Shown: one piece after another, positions 1-10,163 of the stretch
How the letters are laid out: each line of letters starts with the position of its first letter
How positions within the stretch are numbered: position 1 is the stretch's first letter
Assembly (NCBI GenBank): GCA_963785755.1
Contig: CAWAXG010000078.1
Location: 48,040-112,039 of the forward strand
Direction of reading: 5' to 3'
DNA: 64,000 nt
Source of the DNA: JACCXG01 sp963785755
Lineage (GTDB): Bacteria > Acidobacteriota > Vicinamibacteria > Vicinamibacterales > 2-12-FULL-66-21
Notes under the pieces: generated by a model
What the model was told of the DNA's origin: nothing
What the model saw: the letters and a program-made list of their open reading frames with translations, nothing else
Database searches by the model: none
Program-made: the position numbers and the translations under genes

Positions 1-140
1 TAATCCTGGAATTCCAGCGAGCTCCCGGTGCCCGAGCCGAGCCGCTCGCCGATCCGTCCTCCGAGGGGTGTCCGGGGCAGCGCCAGTCGAAAGGTGGCGG
101 CGGCTCGCACCGCGGCCCAATCAATGGACAGCGGGGGCAC
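1..140 (-). CDS. DUF58 domain protein, N-terminal fragment (cut by window edge)
   Basis: Only about the first 46 codons lie in the window. Read on the minus strand from a GTG at 140, the frame contains LGGRIGERLGSGTGSSLEF and ends in FQD at the edge. This matches the conserved start of DUF58 proteins, where a Gly/Ser/Glu-rich stretch precedes the EF-x-D-Y-R motif. The GTG lies inside the last codons of the ABC-2 permease, an overlap of about 20 bases, so the genes are probably translationally coupled. DUF58 proteins usually sit beside MoxR ATPases, and one is present in this operon. The start codon is a guess because no ATG is available. Confidence 0.6.
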   Translation of the reverse strand, partial: MPPLSIDWAAVRAAATFRLALPRTPLGGRIGERLGSGTGSSLEFQD

Positions 141-1653
141 TGTCGGGTTCTCCCGCCGCCGCGACCGCATGGGCATCGCTGACGGGCTGCGCGGTCATGC
201 GTCTGCCCGTCTGAATCAACAGCCAGTAGCTTGCCAGCCCGCTGAGCCCGAGCAGCGTCGGCAGCCAGAGCCAGCCGTTCGCTTCGACGGACTCCCAGTT
301 GGCCAGCGTCCGGAACGGGTTGATCACATGGCGGGCGGCGTATTTGAACTCGAGCACGTCAGGCGGCCACAGGACGAAATAAATGATGTCGGGCAGCAGC
401 AACGATAGCGACAGCACCAGCAAGAGGCCAGCGCGCAGCGGCAGCGACGCGGGACGTGCGGGCCTCGCCAGGCGGAAGAGCAGCGTGGGCACGCCGGTAA
501 ACAGGCAGATATAGGCGCATATCGCCACCAGCCACCGCAATCGCATCGCCGGCGGATCGAAGAGCAAGGCCGCGGCAAGAAACACTGCCATCTGCGCCAG
601 CACGTAGGCCGCGCCGCGTCCACCGCCGGGTCCGAACATCGCCAGCAGCCAGCGCCAGCGCGACGGGCGCTGCATCTGCAGCCGTGCGCGACGCGGTACG
701 ATCAGATCCTCGGTCACGGTGAACATGGCGACGGCAGCCAGGTGCGCGCCTCCGACCACGCCGAAAAGCGCGATCGCGGCCGATTCCGTGCCTGGGGGCT
801 CGTTGATGTACGTGAGGAACCATCCCGAGATGAGCAGGATTTGCGCGAAGAACCCGATCCGCAGCGCCGTCACCCGGTTTTCAGTCGGCAACGACAGTCG
901 GTTCTCGGCCAGCAACACCAGGTTCACCATGGTCATCAGGCACGCGGTCGTGGTGATGGCCAGCGTCCACCAGAACTGTCCGGAGGAAGGGCCTACGCCG
1001 AATGCCGTGCCGGTCACAAAGGCACCGCGGCTCAGGAAGAAGAACAGCGGCCTGCTGATCCCGAACATCATCAGCGCCATGATCCCCACGCCAACGAAGA
1101 CCAGGCCGGACATCGCCCTCGATTTGAGCAACGTCGACAGGAAGAGACCAGCCGCCGATGCCCACACCGACCAGACGAACAGGACCAGGAGCGCGATCAG
1201 AATCGTGACGAAATCGACGCCGCCGAGCAGAAAGCTCATGGCGATGAACGGGCCGACCGCTGCAAAGAGCGTCGCGAGCTTGACGCCCTGCGCCAGCAGC
1301 TTGCCGATCACGACGCGCCGCGGCGACAGCGCGGTCAGCGTGATCAGCTCCAGCGTCTGTTCCATGCGCTCGTTGCGCAGCGCGCTGAACGCGCCGAGCG
1401 GCACCACGGCCAGTCCGAGGATCGTCAGGCACGTCATCAGCGAGACGAACGTCCATCGGCCGGACGTACCCTCGCCGGTCAGCGCGTCACCGGCGCCAAA
1501 GAAGGCGACGAGCAGCCCGGCGAACAGACAGGAGCCGAACGACGACATGAAGTCGCGTCCGCGGACGATCTGACGCACCTCTTTGACGACCATGGGGCTG
1601 AGCCAATCGCTGGCCCGGTCGAGCCGCGCGAGGAGCGCCTGTGACCGGCTCAC
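121..1653 (-). CDS. ABC-2 type transporter permease
   Basis: A 510-residue membrane protein. The N-terminus (about residues 1-35) is cytoplasmic and contains SPMVVKEVRQIVRGRDF, the amphipathic entry typical of ABC-2 permeases. About a dozen hydrophobic segments follow, including a motif near residue 100-120 (RNERMEQTLELITLT) characteristic of this family. It overlaps the ATPase gene upstream by four bases, so the two almost certainly form one exporter. The substrate cannot be read from sequence. The pairing with MoxR and DUF58 proteins resembles cell-envelope or gliding-type GldA/GldF clusters, but that is inference. The start ATG is supported by the overlap. Confidence 0.85.
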   Translation of the reverse strand: MSRSQALLARLDRASDWLSPMVVKEVRQIVRGRDFMSSFGSCLFAGLLVAFFGAGDALTGEGTSGRWTFVSLMTCLTILGLAVVPLGAFSALRNERMEQTLELITLTALSPRRVVIGKLLAQGVKLATLFAAVGPFIAMSFLLGGVDFVTILIALLVLFVWSVWASAAGLFLSTLLKSRAMSGLVFVGVGIMALMMFGISRPLFFFLSRGAFVTGTAFGVGPSSGQFWWTLAITTTACLMTMVNLVLLAENRLSLPTENRVTALRIGFFAQILLISGWFLTYINEPPGTESAAIALFGVVGGAHLAAVAMFTVTEDLIVPRRARLQMQRPSRWRWLLAMFGPGGGRGAAYVLAQMAVFLAAALLFDPPAMRLRWLVAICAYICLFTGVPTLLFRLARPARPASLPLRAGLLLVLSLSLLLPDIIYFVLWPPDVLEFKYAARHVINPFRTLANWESVEANGWLWLPTLLGLSGLASYWLLIQTGRRMTAQPVSDAHAVAAAGEPDSAPAVH

Positions 1654-2588
1654 TGCACGCGCCCCTCGGTAATCTCGATGAACAGGTCTTCGAGCCCGGC
1701 GCTGCGCGCGCTGAATTCCAGGACCGGAAAGCCCGCGCCGACCAGTCGGCTGACCAGCGCCACTTGTTCGTCGTCGCCGCCGCTGAACTCGAACTGGATC
1801 CGGCCGTTGACCTCGTGCGCGTTCAGCACGCCCGGCTGCTCGAGCAGGAATCGTTCGAGCCCTTCATGCTGGCCGGCGAGACGAACCGACAGGATCCGGC
1901 GCTGGCGCACGCGTTCCAGGATCTCCTGCACCGTGCCAGTCGCCAGGATCCGGCCTTTCTCGATCATGGCGATGAGGTCGCACATCTCGGCCAGTTCGGT
2001 CAGGATGTGTGAGCTCAGAAGCACGGTCCGGCCATCAGCCGCGAGCTCGCGGATCAACGTGCGGAATTCGATGCGGGCGCGAGGATCGAGGTTCGCCGCC
2101 GGCTCGTCGAGGATCAGCAGCTGCGGGTCGTGAATCAAGGCACGGCCGAGCGCGACGCGTTGTTTGAGACCCTTCGACAGGCTCTCGACGTGGCGCTCCC
2201 TCAGCTCGCCGATGCCCATGAAGTCGATGATGTTCTCGACGGCGCGCTGTCGCCCGGATCCGCGCAGGTCGTAGGCGCGCGCGAAGAAGTCGAGATACTC
2301 GAAGACCGTCGTGTTGGCGTAAACGCCGGCGTAATCGGGCATGAAGCCGACGATGCGGCGGACCTTCTCCGGTTCGTCGACGACCGAATAGCCGCCGATT
2401 CGCGCATCGCCACGTTGCGGCGTATCCAAGGTCGCCAGGATCCGCATCGTCGTGGTCTTGCCGGCGCCGTTCGGGCCGATGAACCCCAGGACCTTCCCGC
2501 GGTCCACGCTGAACGAGACGTCATCTACCGCACAGATTCCGTCGAAGTGGCGGACCAGTCCTTCGAGCTGGAGCATCGGTGCGCTCAT
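1650..2588 (-). CDS. ABC transporter ATP-binding protein
   Basis: A 312-residue nucleotide-binding subunit. It has Walker A GPNGAGKTT at about residues 38-46, the SKGLKQRVALGRAL signature near 138, and Walker B LLILDEPAANLD near 158 followed by the switch His in SSHILTE. The last 90 residues form the C-terminal extension seen in GldA/CcmA-like exporters. The start overlaps the stop of the upstream membrane protein by four bases and the stop overlaps the permease start. It powers the neighbouring ABC-2 permease at the inner face of the cytoplasmic membrane. Confidence 0.9.
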   Translation of the reverse strand: MSAPMLQLEGLVRHFDGICAVDDVSFSVDRGKVLGFIGPNGAGKTTTMRILATLDTPQRGDARIGGYSVVDEPEKVRRIVGFMPDYAGVYANTTVFEYLDFFARAYDLRGSGRQRAVENIIDFMGIGELRERHVESLSKGLKQRVALGRALIHDPQLLILDEPAANLDPRARIEFRTLIRELAADGRTVLLSSHILTELAEMCDLIAMIEKGRILATGTVQEILERVRQRRILSVRLAGQHEGLERFLLEQPGVLNAHEVNGRIQFEFSGGDDEQVALVSRLVGAGFPVLEFSARSAGLEDLFIEITEGRVQ

Positions 2589-4443
2589 GGCTGGCCACCG
2601 GGCCAGCCGATCACGAGGTGGAAGCTGCGGCGCTCCTCCACGTGCGAGACGCCGGGATCCCAGAATGGCGAGCGTTCGAGGATCGCGAGATACGAACCCT
2701 CCGGCTGATTCGCGAACAGGTGTGCAAAGCGGGCCGACACGGGAAGGTCCGTCGGCACGGCCACGCCGGCCGGGCCACCATCAGGCTGCAGGACTCCCTT
2801 TCCACCGGCCGGCAATGCTGCCGTCAACGAGTACGTCCTGTTGCCCGTGCGGTAGACCAGCGTGGTGATGTTCGAATCGAGACCGTTGACGACCCTGATG
2901 GCATTGCCCTCGACGGTGAAATTGAGACGCTCGCGAGCCGGACGAAAGGCGATTTCTTCGAGGTTGGTCGGTGACCTCGCTTGAATCACTCCTGAGGAGT
3001 AGCGTTGCAGCTCGCTGAGATCCAGCGCGTGTTGAACGCGGCTCCCCTCACCGTCTGTTCCGATCGGAAACACCGCGACATCCCGCGGAAAGCGCAGCCC
3101 GCCGCTCGGCGTCATGCCCGACGCGTACAGCGAAATGCTGGCGCGGGTCACCGCCTGCATTCTGACTTGATCGAGCATCGTGAAGGTCATCGCGCGCCCG
3201 CGCACGCCGAAACCCTCCCCGGCGACCACGTAACCCGTGAGCAGCAGGATGAAGACGGCTGAAATCAGCGGCGAGGTCAGCACCAGCAGCACCTGACGGC
3301 GCTTGCGCAACAGGAACCAGTAGTTGAGGGGTCCGATGACGAAGCTGAACGCGAGCAGAATCAACAAGTAGGTGCGCGCCGGCACGCCCGTAACCCCGGG
3401 AATCGGCAGTCGAAAGCCTCGCGCGCCGATGATTCCCCAGTCCGCTGCGCGATTCGCCGGCAGCGACCAGTTCACGTCACGGACCTTCTCTGTGGCGCCG
3501 AGGGCGCCGGTTAGGCCGCCTGCCGTAGCAAACGAGGCTGAGGTCGGGACGTGGATACGGCCGAAGAAATACGCACGCACGGTCGCGTTCGGAGGAGAGG
3601 CGCTTCGGGCTCCCGGCGCGAGCGAATTCAGATCGCCGTCAACGACGATCAAATCGCCGCCGCAAGCCGTCCACGTCAGGAGCGCACTCTTCTGAGGCTC
3701 GGTCAGCTGTCCCCATTCGACGGTTCCGATGACTACGGCACGCACCGACGTGTATCCGAGCCAGTTCGTCGGCAGGCGCGCGGGCTCGAGCAGGAAATCG
3801 AGGGGAGGTACACCGGGGCGGACGCCGGATCCCGGTGAGACGACGACGCGTGACCCTGACGCTGTGACTGCGCCCGACGCAATCGCGAAGCTTCCCCCGC
3901 CTCCAGACGTCATGGTTCTCCGCCAGCTGGCCGCCGCCGTTCCAAACGCACTCGACGGATCGGCCACGATGAGGGCTGATGCGTCTGCGGCCGGACGCCT
4001 GCTCTCGAATCCCGACTGAACTGCATCCGTTCGATCGTCCGGCCGTCCTCCTGGATTTCGAACCCCAGGCTCTCGTGGTCGGCGAGGGTGGGTACTGAAA
4101 GCGTGAACCGCACGCGATCGCCACGCGCCAGGCGAATGGTCTGCTGAATCTGCAGCCCTCCCTGAGCGCCGCCTCGCCCCCCGAGGAGTCTGAAGAACCG
4201 CATCCCGCGTCCGACAATGTCGATGACCCGCGCGTCGCCGAGATTCGTGATGTCGACGCGCACGGGAAGATACCCGGGAGCGGTTCGCGCCGCCCACTCG
4301 GAATCGATGGTGATCTTCAATGATTCGACTTCGATTGTCCGGTAATCGCCTGCGGCGCGAGCGGAGACTGCGGAACAGACGAACACCAGCAGAGTGAGCA
4401 GGACCCGAAAAAGCCGGCGCTCGCCACGCATATCCACGGTCAT
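2585..4443 (-). CDS. Signal-peptide membrane protein of the MoxR/ABC cluster (frameshifted)
   Basis: The protein starts at ATG 4443 with a signal peptide (RLFRVLLTLLVFVCSAVSARA). A beta-rich extracytoplasmic region follows up to IERMQFSRDS near 4005. There the frame is lost, and the same protein continues in another frame from about 4000 (RRPAADASALIVADPSSAF) to 2585. The downstream part has a Rossmann-like segment (GDLIVVDGDLNSL) and two hydrophobic helices near 3210-3390. It resembles the large uncharacterised membrane proteins, some with a GATase-like fold, found between MoxR and ABC genes. Nothing appears lost at the junction, so a single-base indel is likely. Function is unknown; a role in envelope assembly with the MoxR chaperone is inference. 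Confidence 0.7.
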
Positions 4444-5477
4444 CTCGCTTCGAGTGTCTGCGGCAGTCCTCGTTCGATCTCGGGGACCGCCTCGAGCAGT
4501 GTCGCCACGACGCGGCGACCGTCCCAGCCTTCGAGGCGCGCCGCGTAGTCGAGAACAAGCCGGTGCGCGATCGCCGGCGCGGCGACGCGGCGGACATCGT
4601 CGAAGCCGACGTTGGGTTTGCCGCGCAGGAGCGCGAGCCCGCGCGACGCGGCACCGATCGAGATCGCGGCACGCGGCGAGCTGCCATATTTCACGAACGT
4701 GCGCACGGCCTCCGGCGCGTCGGCGCTGGAGGGATGGGTCGCCGCCACGAGCCGCGCGATGTAGCCGGCGACACTGCGCGGCAGGTGCACGGCATCGACC
4801 AGCGCAAAGAGATCCTGAAGATCAGCGGCGGTCAGCACGGGGTCGAGGGCAGGCGGTTCGCCGTGGACGCGGGTCACCAGAATCTCTTCGAGCACGGCGC
4901 GGTCGACGCCGGCAATGTCGATCTTGAACATGAACCGATCCAGCTGCGCTTCGGGAAGCGGATACGTCCCTTCGAGTTCGATGGGGTTCTGCGTGGCCAG
5001 CACGAAAAAGGGCTCGGGGAGTGGTCGTGTTTCGCCGAATGTGGTGACGCGCCGCTCCTGCATCGCCTCGAGCAGCGCCGCCTGTGTTTTCGGGGAGGCG
5101 CGGTTGATTTCATCGGCGAGCAGCAGATTCGTGAAGACCGGGCCGGGATGGAAGACGAAATCCTTGCGGCCGTCGCGCTCCTGGAGAATGTGGCTGCCGG
5201 TGATGTCGGTGGGAAGCAGATCGGGCGTGAATTGAATCCGCTTGAACGCCAGCGACAACAGCCGCGACAACGCCTTGACGAGCTCCGTCTTGCCGAGTCC
5301 GGGAAGACCCTCGAGCAGGACATGGCCTCGCGCCAGCAGCGCGGCCACGACTTCGTCGATCGTCTGTTCCTTGCCGAGGATCACGCGCCGCAGCTCGCCG
5401 ACCAGCCGTGCAATGTTCGCCTGCGCGTCGGCCACACGATCAGGCGCCAGCAGCGCTCGAGCGTCTCCCGTCATCAT
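4440..5477 (-). CDS. MoxR-family AAA+ ATPase
   Basis: About 345 residues from ATG 5477, which follows the upstream stop by five bases. An in-frame upstream extension to 5645 lies wholly inside the preceding gene and is rejected. Walker A is GLPGLGKTE, Walker B is NLLLADEINRASPK, and sensor 1 is FFVLATQNPIELEGTYPLPEAQLDRF, shown here only as the family landmark. The C-terminal lid domain ends in LEAR. MoxR ATPases act as chaperones that insert cofactors or fold partner complexes, usually with DUF58 and VWA proteins; a DUF58 start lies at the end of this operon. The stop overlaps the next gene start by four bases. Confidence 0.9.
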   Translation of the reverse strand: MMTGDARALLAPDRVADAQANIARLVGELRRVILGKEQTIDEVVAALLARGHVLLEGLPGLGKTELVKALSRLLSLAFKRIQFTPDLLPTDITGSHILQERDGRKDFVFHPGPVFTNLLLADEINRASPKTQAALLEAMQERRVTTFGETRPLPEPFFVLATQNPIELEGTYPLPEAQLDRFMFKIDIAGVDRAVLEEILVTRVHGEPPALDPVLTAADLQDLFALVDAVHLPRSVAGYIARLVAATHPSSADAPEAVRTFVKYGSSPRAAISIGAASRGLALLRGKPNVGFDDVRRVAAPAIAHRLVLDYAARLEGWDGRRVVATLLEAVPEIERGLPQTLEAR

Positions 5478-5482
5478 CTGGC

Positions 5483-6808
5483 TCACTTGTCGAAGTACTT
5501 CTTCACTGCGCTCTGGTGGCGCGGGGCGAGCGTACGCCGCCACGCGGCCTGGCCGGCGGCCGAGGCGTATTGTCTCGCAGCCGACCGTGCGCTCGATTCC
5601 GGCGACTCCTGCGGCGTGCCCGGCAGCTCGGCCAGCGGCGCCCAATCGTCCGGGCTGCGAGCCGCGCCAGGCGGGAGCGCCTGCGCTTTGAACCGGTCGA
5701 ACGGCAACGACTCCTTGCCCCAGGTCAGCGGCGCATCGCCGCGGCCGCGATTGATGCCACCGGTTCCGGGGTCGCCATCGCCATCCGGCGCCGAGGCGTT
5801 GAACTCGAGCGGAAACTCCGACGGATCGAACCGGCCGAACTCGTTCCCCATGCGAGCGAGATCGCCCATACGCCCCTTCGTTTCCGCCAGGTACTTGGAC
5901 ACCGCGGCAGCCAGTTCGCGCATCGCCTTCGGATCGGCCGGCAGCTTGCCGCCCCGGAGGAGGCGCTGGAGGTCCGGAGGGGCATTGGCCAGGAGGCCGC
6001 TCTTCGCAAGGTTTTCCAGCGCCTTGGTCAATTCGGCGGTGTCTGCTCCAGGTTTTACTTCACCACCTGGTGCCGCCTGCGCCGCGGCGGCATACCGACC
6101 GAGCGCCTCCTCGGCCCACTTCACGGCATCCCGTTTTTCGGCAACCGTTGCCGCGACTCTTTCCCGGAGCGCATCGGTCGCTTCCCAGGCCGAGGCGTCG
6201 ACGCGCTCTTCGGCGGCGCGCCGGATGCGCTCGATTTCCTGCTCGAGGGTCTTCTCTTCCTCGGGCGTGACCAGTTGCTGCTGCTTCAGCGCGTCCAGCG
6301 TTGTCGTGAGATCGTCAGCGATTTCTTCCGCAAGCACGGTGGTCGAGGCGCGAGGGATTCGCTGGGGAAGCGACAGCGCGACCGCCATGAATGCCAGCGC
6401 AGCAGGCAGCCACGCCAGCCTGCGCCACGGACGCAGCTGCGGCAACGCGAACGTCGACGCGTCGTCCAGTCTGCCGGCCCACGCCTCGTCGTGGTGTTCC
6501 ATCAGCGTCAACATCAGGCCATGGCCGCCGTTGAGCCAGTCGGCGATTGCGACAATTTCGGCGGGCCGGTACTTCCGCATCACGCAGAGGATCAGCACGG
6601 GAACCGCCGCGACGAGGGGGGCGAGCCAGAGCCACGCCAGGTATGGAGCGGCGGCAGGCACGAACAGTCGGCAGACGAGTCCGACGAGCCCCGCAAGAAG
6701 CAAGCTGGCAACCCCCCAGATCGGCCACACGTCGAGAAAGAGACCAATCGCGAGACGCCGCGCAAGCCGGCGCAGCAGTGGACGAAGCGAGACGGGCACT
6801 GCAGCCAT
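5483..6808 (-). CDS. Membrane protein with coiled-coil, first gene of MoxR cluster
   Basis: About 441 residues from ATG 6808; a 15-codon upstream extension is possible. Three or four hydrophobic helices occur in the first 170 residues (near 15-95 and again at LAWLPAALAFMAVAL). A charged, heptad-like region rich in Glu, Lys and Arg follows (around EEEKTLEQEIERIRRAAEERV). The last third is low in hydrophobicity. No catalytic motif is visible. It ends five bases before the MoxR start, so it opens the operon. Similar proteins sit next to MoxR in other Acidobacteriota and Planctomycetes, but their function is not known to me. Confidence 0.75.
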   Translation of the reverse strand: MAAVPVSLRPLLRRLARRLAIGLFLDVWPIWGVASLLLAGLVGLVCRLFVPAAAPYLAWLWLAPLVAAVPVLILCVMRKYRPAEIVAIADWLNGGHGLMLTLMEHHDEAWAGRLDDASTFALPQLRPWRRLAWLPAALAFMAVALSLPQRIPRASTTVLAEEIADDLTTTLDALKQQQLVTPEEEKTLEQEIERIRRAAEERVDASAWEATDALRERVAATVAEKRDAVKWAEEALGRYAAAAQAAPGGEVKPGADTAELTKALENLAKSGLLANAPPDLQRLLRGGKLPADPKAMRELAAAVSKYLAETKGRMGDLARMGNEFGRFDPSEFPLEFNASAPDGDGDPGTGGINRGRGDAPLTWGKESLPFDRFKAQALPPGAARSPDDWAPLAELPGTPQESPESSARSAARQYASAAGQAAWRRTLAPRHQSAVKKYFDK

Positions 6809-6886
6809 TGGACGATCAGATCGCCGGTCGGGTCTGATTATCTCAGGGGTCAAGGTTCAGCGGTACAAGGGGGGATCAATACACAA

Positions 6887-6922
6887 GGGACGGGGGCAAG
6901 GGGGCAGGCGGTGTCGGGGGGC
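6887..6922 (+). other. G-rich tract, possible G-quadruplex
   Basis: Four or more runs of three to six G lie within 36 bases on the plus strand, upstream of the MoxR operon start on the opposite strand. The 354-base gap 6841-7194 otherwise holds only the beta-helix remnant described separately. Confidence 0.35.
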
Positions 6923-6972
6923 AGGTTGTCAGGGTCAGCAGGGGCACAGGACAGGAGCGGACCGGACTGGCG

Positions 6973-7113
6973 GTGCCACCATTGCTGACCGATCCGGCCC
7001 GTGGGGATTTCACACCGCGCAGCGACGGCGGCCTCATCGACCGCGCGGTACCCATACCGGGCGTGAACGATCGCTTCGCGGGCCGGGCGCCTGACATCGG
7101 CGCGATCGAAGTC
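6973..7113 (+). pseudogene. C-terminal remnant of a right-handed beta-helix protein
   Basis: The plus-strand frame reads DFTPRSDGGLIDRAVPI, then PGVNDRFAGRAPDIGAIEV. This is the closing motif of parallel beta-helix proteins with a choice-of-anchor Q type end (SPLIDAG...NDFAGRAPDIGAYE). No upstream part of such a protein is in the window, and the frame runs on into unrelated sequence, so this is a leftover of a deleted gene. It lies between two minus-strand genes. Confidence 0.6.
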
Positions 7114-7194
7114 AGGCGGTCGCGTGAGGGCCCACGAGAGTGTTCGCCAGCTCAGCGACACAATGCAGCCCGCCGTGAGCTCCCGCCGAAAGCC

Positions 7195-9647
7195 TCACTC
7201 GTCACGCAAGGCAATCAGGGGATCGATCCGCGCCGCGCGGCGGGCCGGTAGATAGCTGGCGAGGAGCGCCACGGCGATCAGCACGACCGGCACCGCCGTA
7301 TACACAGCGGGATCCGTCGGCCGGACGTTGAAGAGCAGGGTCGTCATGGACCTGCTGAGGAGCGCGGCGCCAATCAAACCCAGCACGACGCCGATGCCCC
7401 CTTTCCACAACCCCTGTCGCAGGATCAGGCCGGCAATCTGCCCCCGCGACGCACCGATTGCGCTGCGCACGCCAATCTCACGCGTCCGCTGTGACACGTC
7501 GTAGGCCAGCACGCCATAGATGCCGAGGGCCGACAGGAACAGTGCCAGACCGGCAAACGCTGCGAGCAGCAGCATCACGGCACGACGGTTGTCGAAGGAC
7601 GAATCAACGGCTTCCTGCAAGACGCCGACGTCAAACAGTGGACTCGCGGGGGCGATGTCGCGCACTTTGTTGCGCAAGGCCGACACCGCGTCACCCGTCG
7701 GCCGGGTTGTCCGCAGGAACAGCGTCAATCCGCCCGGTCGTCCTCCCTGCATGACTTGATAGATGAACGGGTTGCCGCTCTTCTCCTCAACCCCGTTGTG
7801 CGGCACGTCTTTCACGACCCCGACGATGACGGGCCAGTCTTCAGGTTTCTGCGGCCGCCCGCCAAAGCTGAACCTTCCACCAACGGCAGAGCCATTCGGG
7901 AAGAACTTCCGCGCGAAGCTCTGATCGACGACGAACAGGCGCCGGCCCGGAGCCAGATCCGCTTCTTCATAGAAGCGGCCCTCCACCAACTTCAGCCCCA
8001 GCGTTTCGGCGTACCCTGGCGTCACGATCACGCGGTACGCGCCCGGCTGCGGCGCACCCGGCGGCAGCGTGTCGTTCTCCAGGGTGAACGCGTTGATCGG
8101 CAGTCCCCCCTGGAAGGGCGTGGAAAAGGACAGCGCCACCGACGTCACGCCCGGAATCTCTTTCATCGCCTGGAGCATGCGTTCGCGAATCGAGTTGGCG
8201 GCCTCGTCGCTGGCGCGATGTTCCCGCGTCAGCGCGATGCGCGCAGTGACCACGTTCGTCGGCTCGAGTCCCGTATCCACTTTCAAGGCCTCGGCGAAGC
8301 TGTGGATGAGCAGGCCGGCGCCGGTCAGCAGCATCAACGCCACCGCGACCTGGGCCACGACGAGGACGCCGCTCAGCGCGCGCACGCCACGGCTCGACGA
8401 CGCGCTCCGCGAATTGCTCTGGATGACCTCGGCCAGGTTCGTGCGCAGGAGGTGAAACACCGGGATCAGTCCGATGATCAGGCCGATCACGAGTGCGAGC
8501 GCGACGGCGAATCCGAGCACGCGCCAGTCGAGCGACGCAGGCAGCGACTGGGGCAGCATCCTCGCCAGGTAGAAATTCGTCACCCGCAGCGCGCCCCAGG
8601 CCACTCCCAGCCCCAACAGAGCACCGAGTGACGTGAGCAGCAGGCTTTCCAGCAGGAACTGCCGGGCAATCGTCGCGCGTCCGGCCCCGAGCGCGGATCG
8701 AATGGCCAGCTCCGACTGGCGGGCGTTCGAACGTACGAGCAGGAGATTCGCCACGTTGAAACAGCCGATGAGCAGGACGAACGCGACGCCGCCCTGCAGC
8801 ATCAGCAGCGTCGGCCGCACCGGCTGGACGCGCTGCTCCTGAACCCCGCCGACGTTCATCGTCATGCCGGAGCGCTCGACGAACGCCTTCAACGGTGGTG
8901 GTCCCGCGTCGACGTAGCGCTTCTCCAGGGTCTTGGCCTCGGCGTCCGCCTGGCCTGCCGTGACGCCCGGTTTGAGGCGTCCAAACAACTGGGTGCCCAC
9001 GCCGTAGCGGCCCTGCGGATTCTCCGCGGCCGCGGGCCAGCTCAATGGCACGACGAACTTCATCCGCGCATCGAACGCTTCCAACACCCGCGGCGCCACG
9101 CCGATCACCTTGTACGCTTCATCGTCGATCCGCACCTCCTTGCCGAGGACCTCAGGACTCTCCTGATACTGCGACCGCCAGTAGGACTGCGTGAGCACGA
9201 TGACCTTGTCGGCGCCCGGTTTGTTCTGCTCCTTTGTGAAGAAGGTGCCGATGCACGGGTTGTATCCGCAGGATGGTGAAGAGTTCGGCGGTCATCCGTA
9301 CGCCGGGGGTACGGACGACAGAATCCTTTTCTCCGACCAGGCCGTAAAAGAACGTCCACAGCCCGATGTTCTCGTAGGAGGTCGCGTTCGTCGAATAGTC
9401 GATGTAGAACGGGACGTTGGCCGGCATGCGGTGCAGCCCGGCTTTCGCCGCGGACGTGTACAGCTCCACAATCCGCTCCGGTTCCTGATACGGCAGCGGC
9501 TTCAACATCAGCGAATAGACCGTGGAGAAGATCGCCGTCGTCGCGCCGATGCCAAGCGCCAGCGTGAGGAGCGTGGTTGCGGTGATGCCCTTGGACTTCC
9601 ACAGGAGACGGAAGGCATGACGCAAGTCCGTAAGGAAGCCGGTCCAT
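7195..9647 (-). CDS. ADOP-type MacB/FtsX permease (frameshifted)
   Basis: An ABC-type permease of the acidobacterial duplicated orphan kind: two MacB periplasmic core plus FtsX domain pairs with no ATPase beside it. The first TM (TLLTLALGIGATTAIFSTVYSLML) lies near 9540. The first core is interrupted near 9250, where FTILRIQP continues in another frame as PCIGTFFTKEQ-like sequence into LTQSYWRSQYQES. FtsX motifs RQSELAIRSALGAGR (near 8700) and QRTREIGVRSAIGASR (near 7440) are clear, and the C-terminus is PARRAARIDPLIALRDE. The start is uncertain: ATG 9647 reads MDRL but needs a second shift near 9630 to reach DLRHAFRLLWKSKG. The exported substrate is unknown. Confidence 0.8.
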
Positions 9648-9726
9648 ATGCCGGCGGACGTCGACGCTGAGGCGTGGTGCGATGAATCATCGTAGAAGAC
9701 TCGGATTCGATGGAAAAGTTGACAAC

Positions 9727-9765
9727 AGGATGGTAGCTGTTGCCGGGCTCGCCGGTCCAGCAATG
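9727..9765 (+). repeat. 39-bp dispersed repeat, copy 1
   Basis: This block matches 21470-21508 at about 34 of 39 positions, and both copies end in GCCGGTCCAGCAATG. The core GGCCGGC/GCCGGTCC can form a small hairpin. Copy 1 lies between the ADOP gene start and the ADOP remnant at 9882. Confidence 0.6.
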
Positions 9766-9881
9766 GCGCGAACCTCAGCCCATGACGCGGGATGGACGAC
9801 GAGACGTACGGCGAGTTCTTATGACGGCTCGAGGCTTGACAAGCAGGACCGTGCACTTCGCACTGATGCCTCATGCAGTGA

Positions 9882-10025
9882 TCATTCCTGCCTGAGCGTC
9901 TGCATCGGATCGAGTCGGGCGGCGCGGGTCGCGGGGATCCACGCGGCGAGCACGCAGGCCGCCACGATGACGAGCAGGCTGGCCGCATACGCGATCGGAT
10001 CGGTGACGCGCACGATCTCGGCAAT
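9882..10025 (-). pseudogene. ADOP permease C-terminal remnant
   Basis: Minus-strand translation gives VTDPIAYAASLLVIVAAC, then VLAAWIPATRAARLDPMQT and LRQE with an intact stop. This is nearly identical to the end of the intact permease ending at 12593 (VTDPIAYAASVLLIVVACL and so on). Homology stops abruptly at about 10025. Nothing of the other roughly 830 residues remains, so this is a truncated duplicate or the leftover of a deletion. The rest of the 9690-10163 gap shows nothing else except the 39-bp repeat. Confidence 0.75.
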
Positions 10026-10163
10026 CTGTCGACTCACGGCGTACGGTCCTGGCGACTGAGCATGAAGTGGGATCGGGTGATCCGAGCACGGAGCACGGTC
10101 AGGACTAATCCGACACCCGAGCCGGAATGCACCGTCCTGGCGCGCGAAGATCCGGTCGTCGGC

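Noticed and set aside
4563..7094. Very long plus-strand open frame (843 codons)
   Set aside because: It lies antisense to MoxR and the coiled-coil membrane protein, both with clear motifs. Its translation is low-complexity Arg/Ala/Ser with no known domain, as expected from high G+C.
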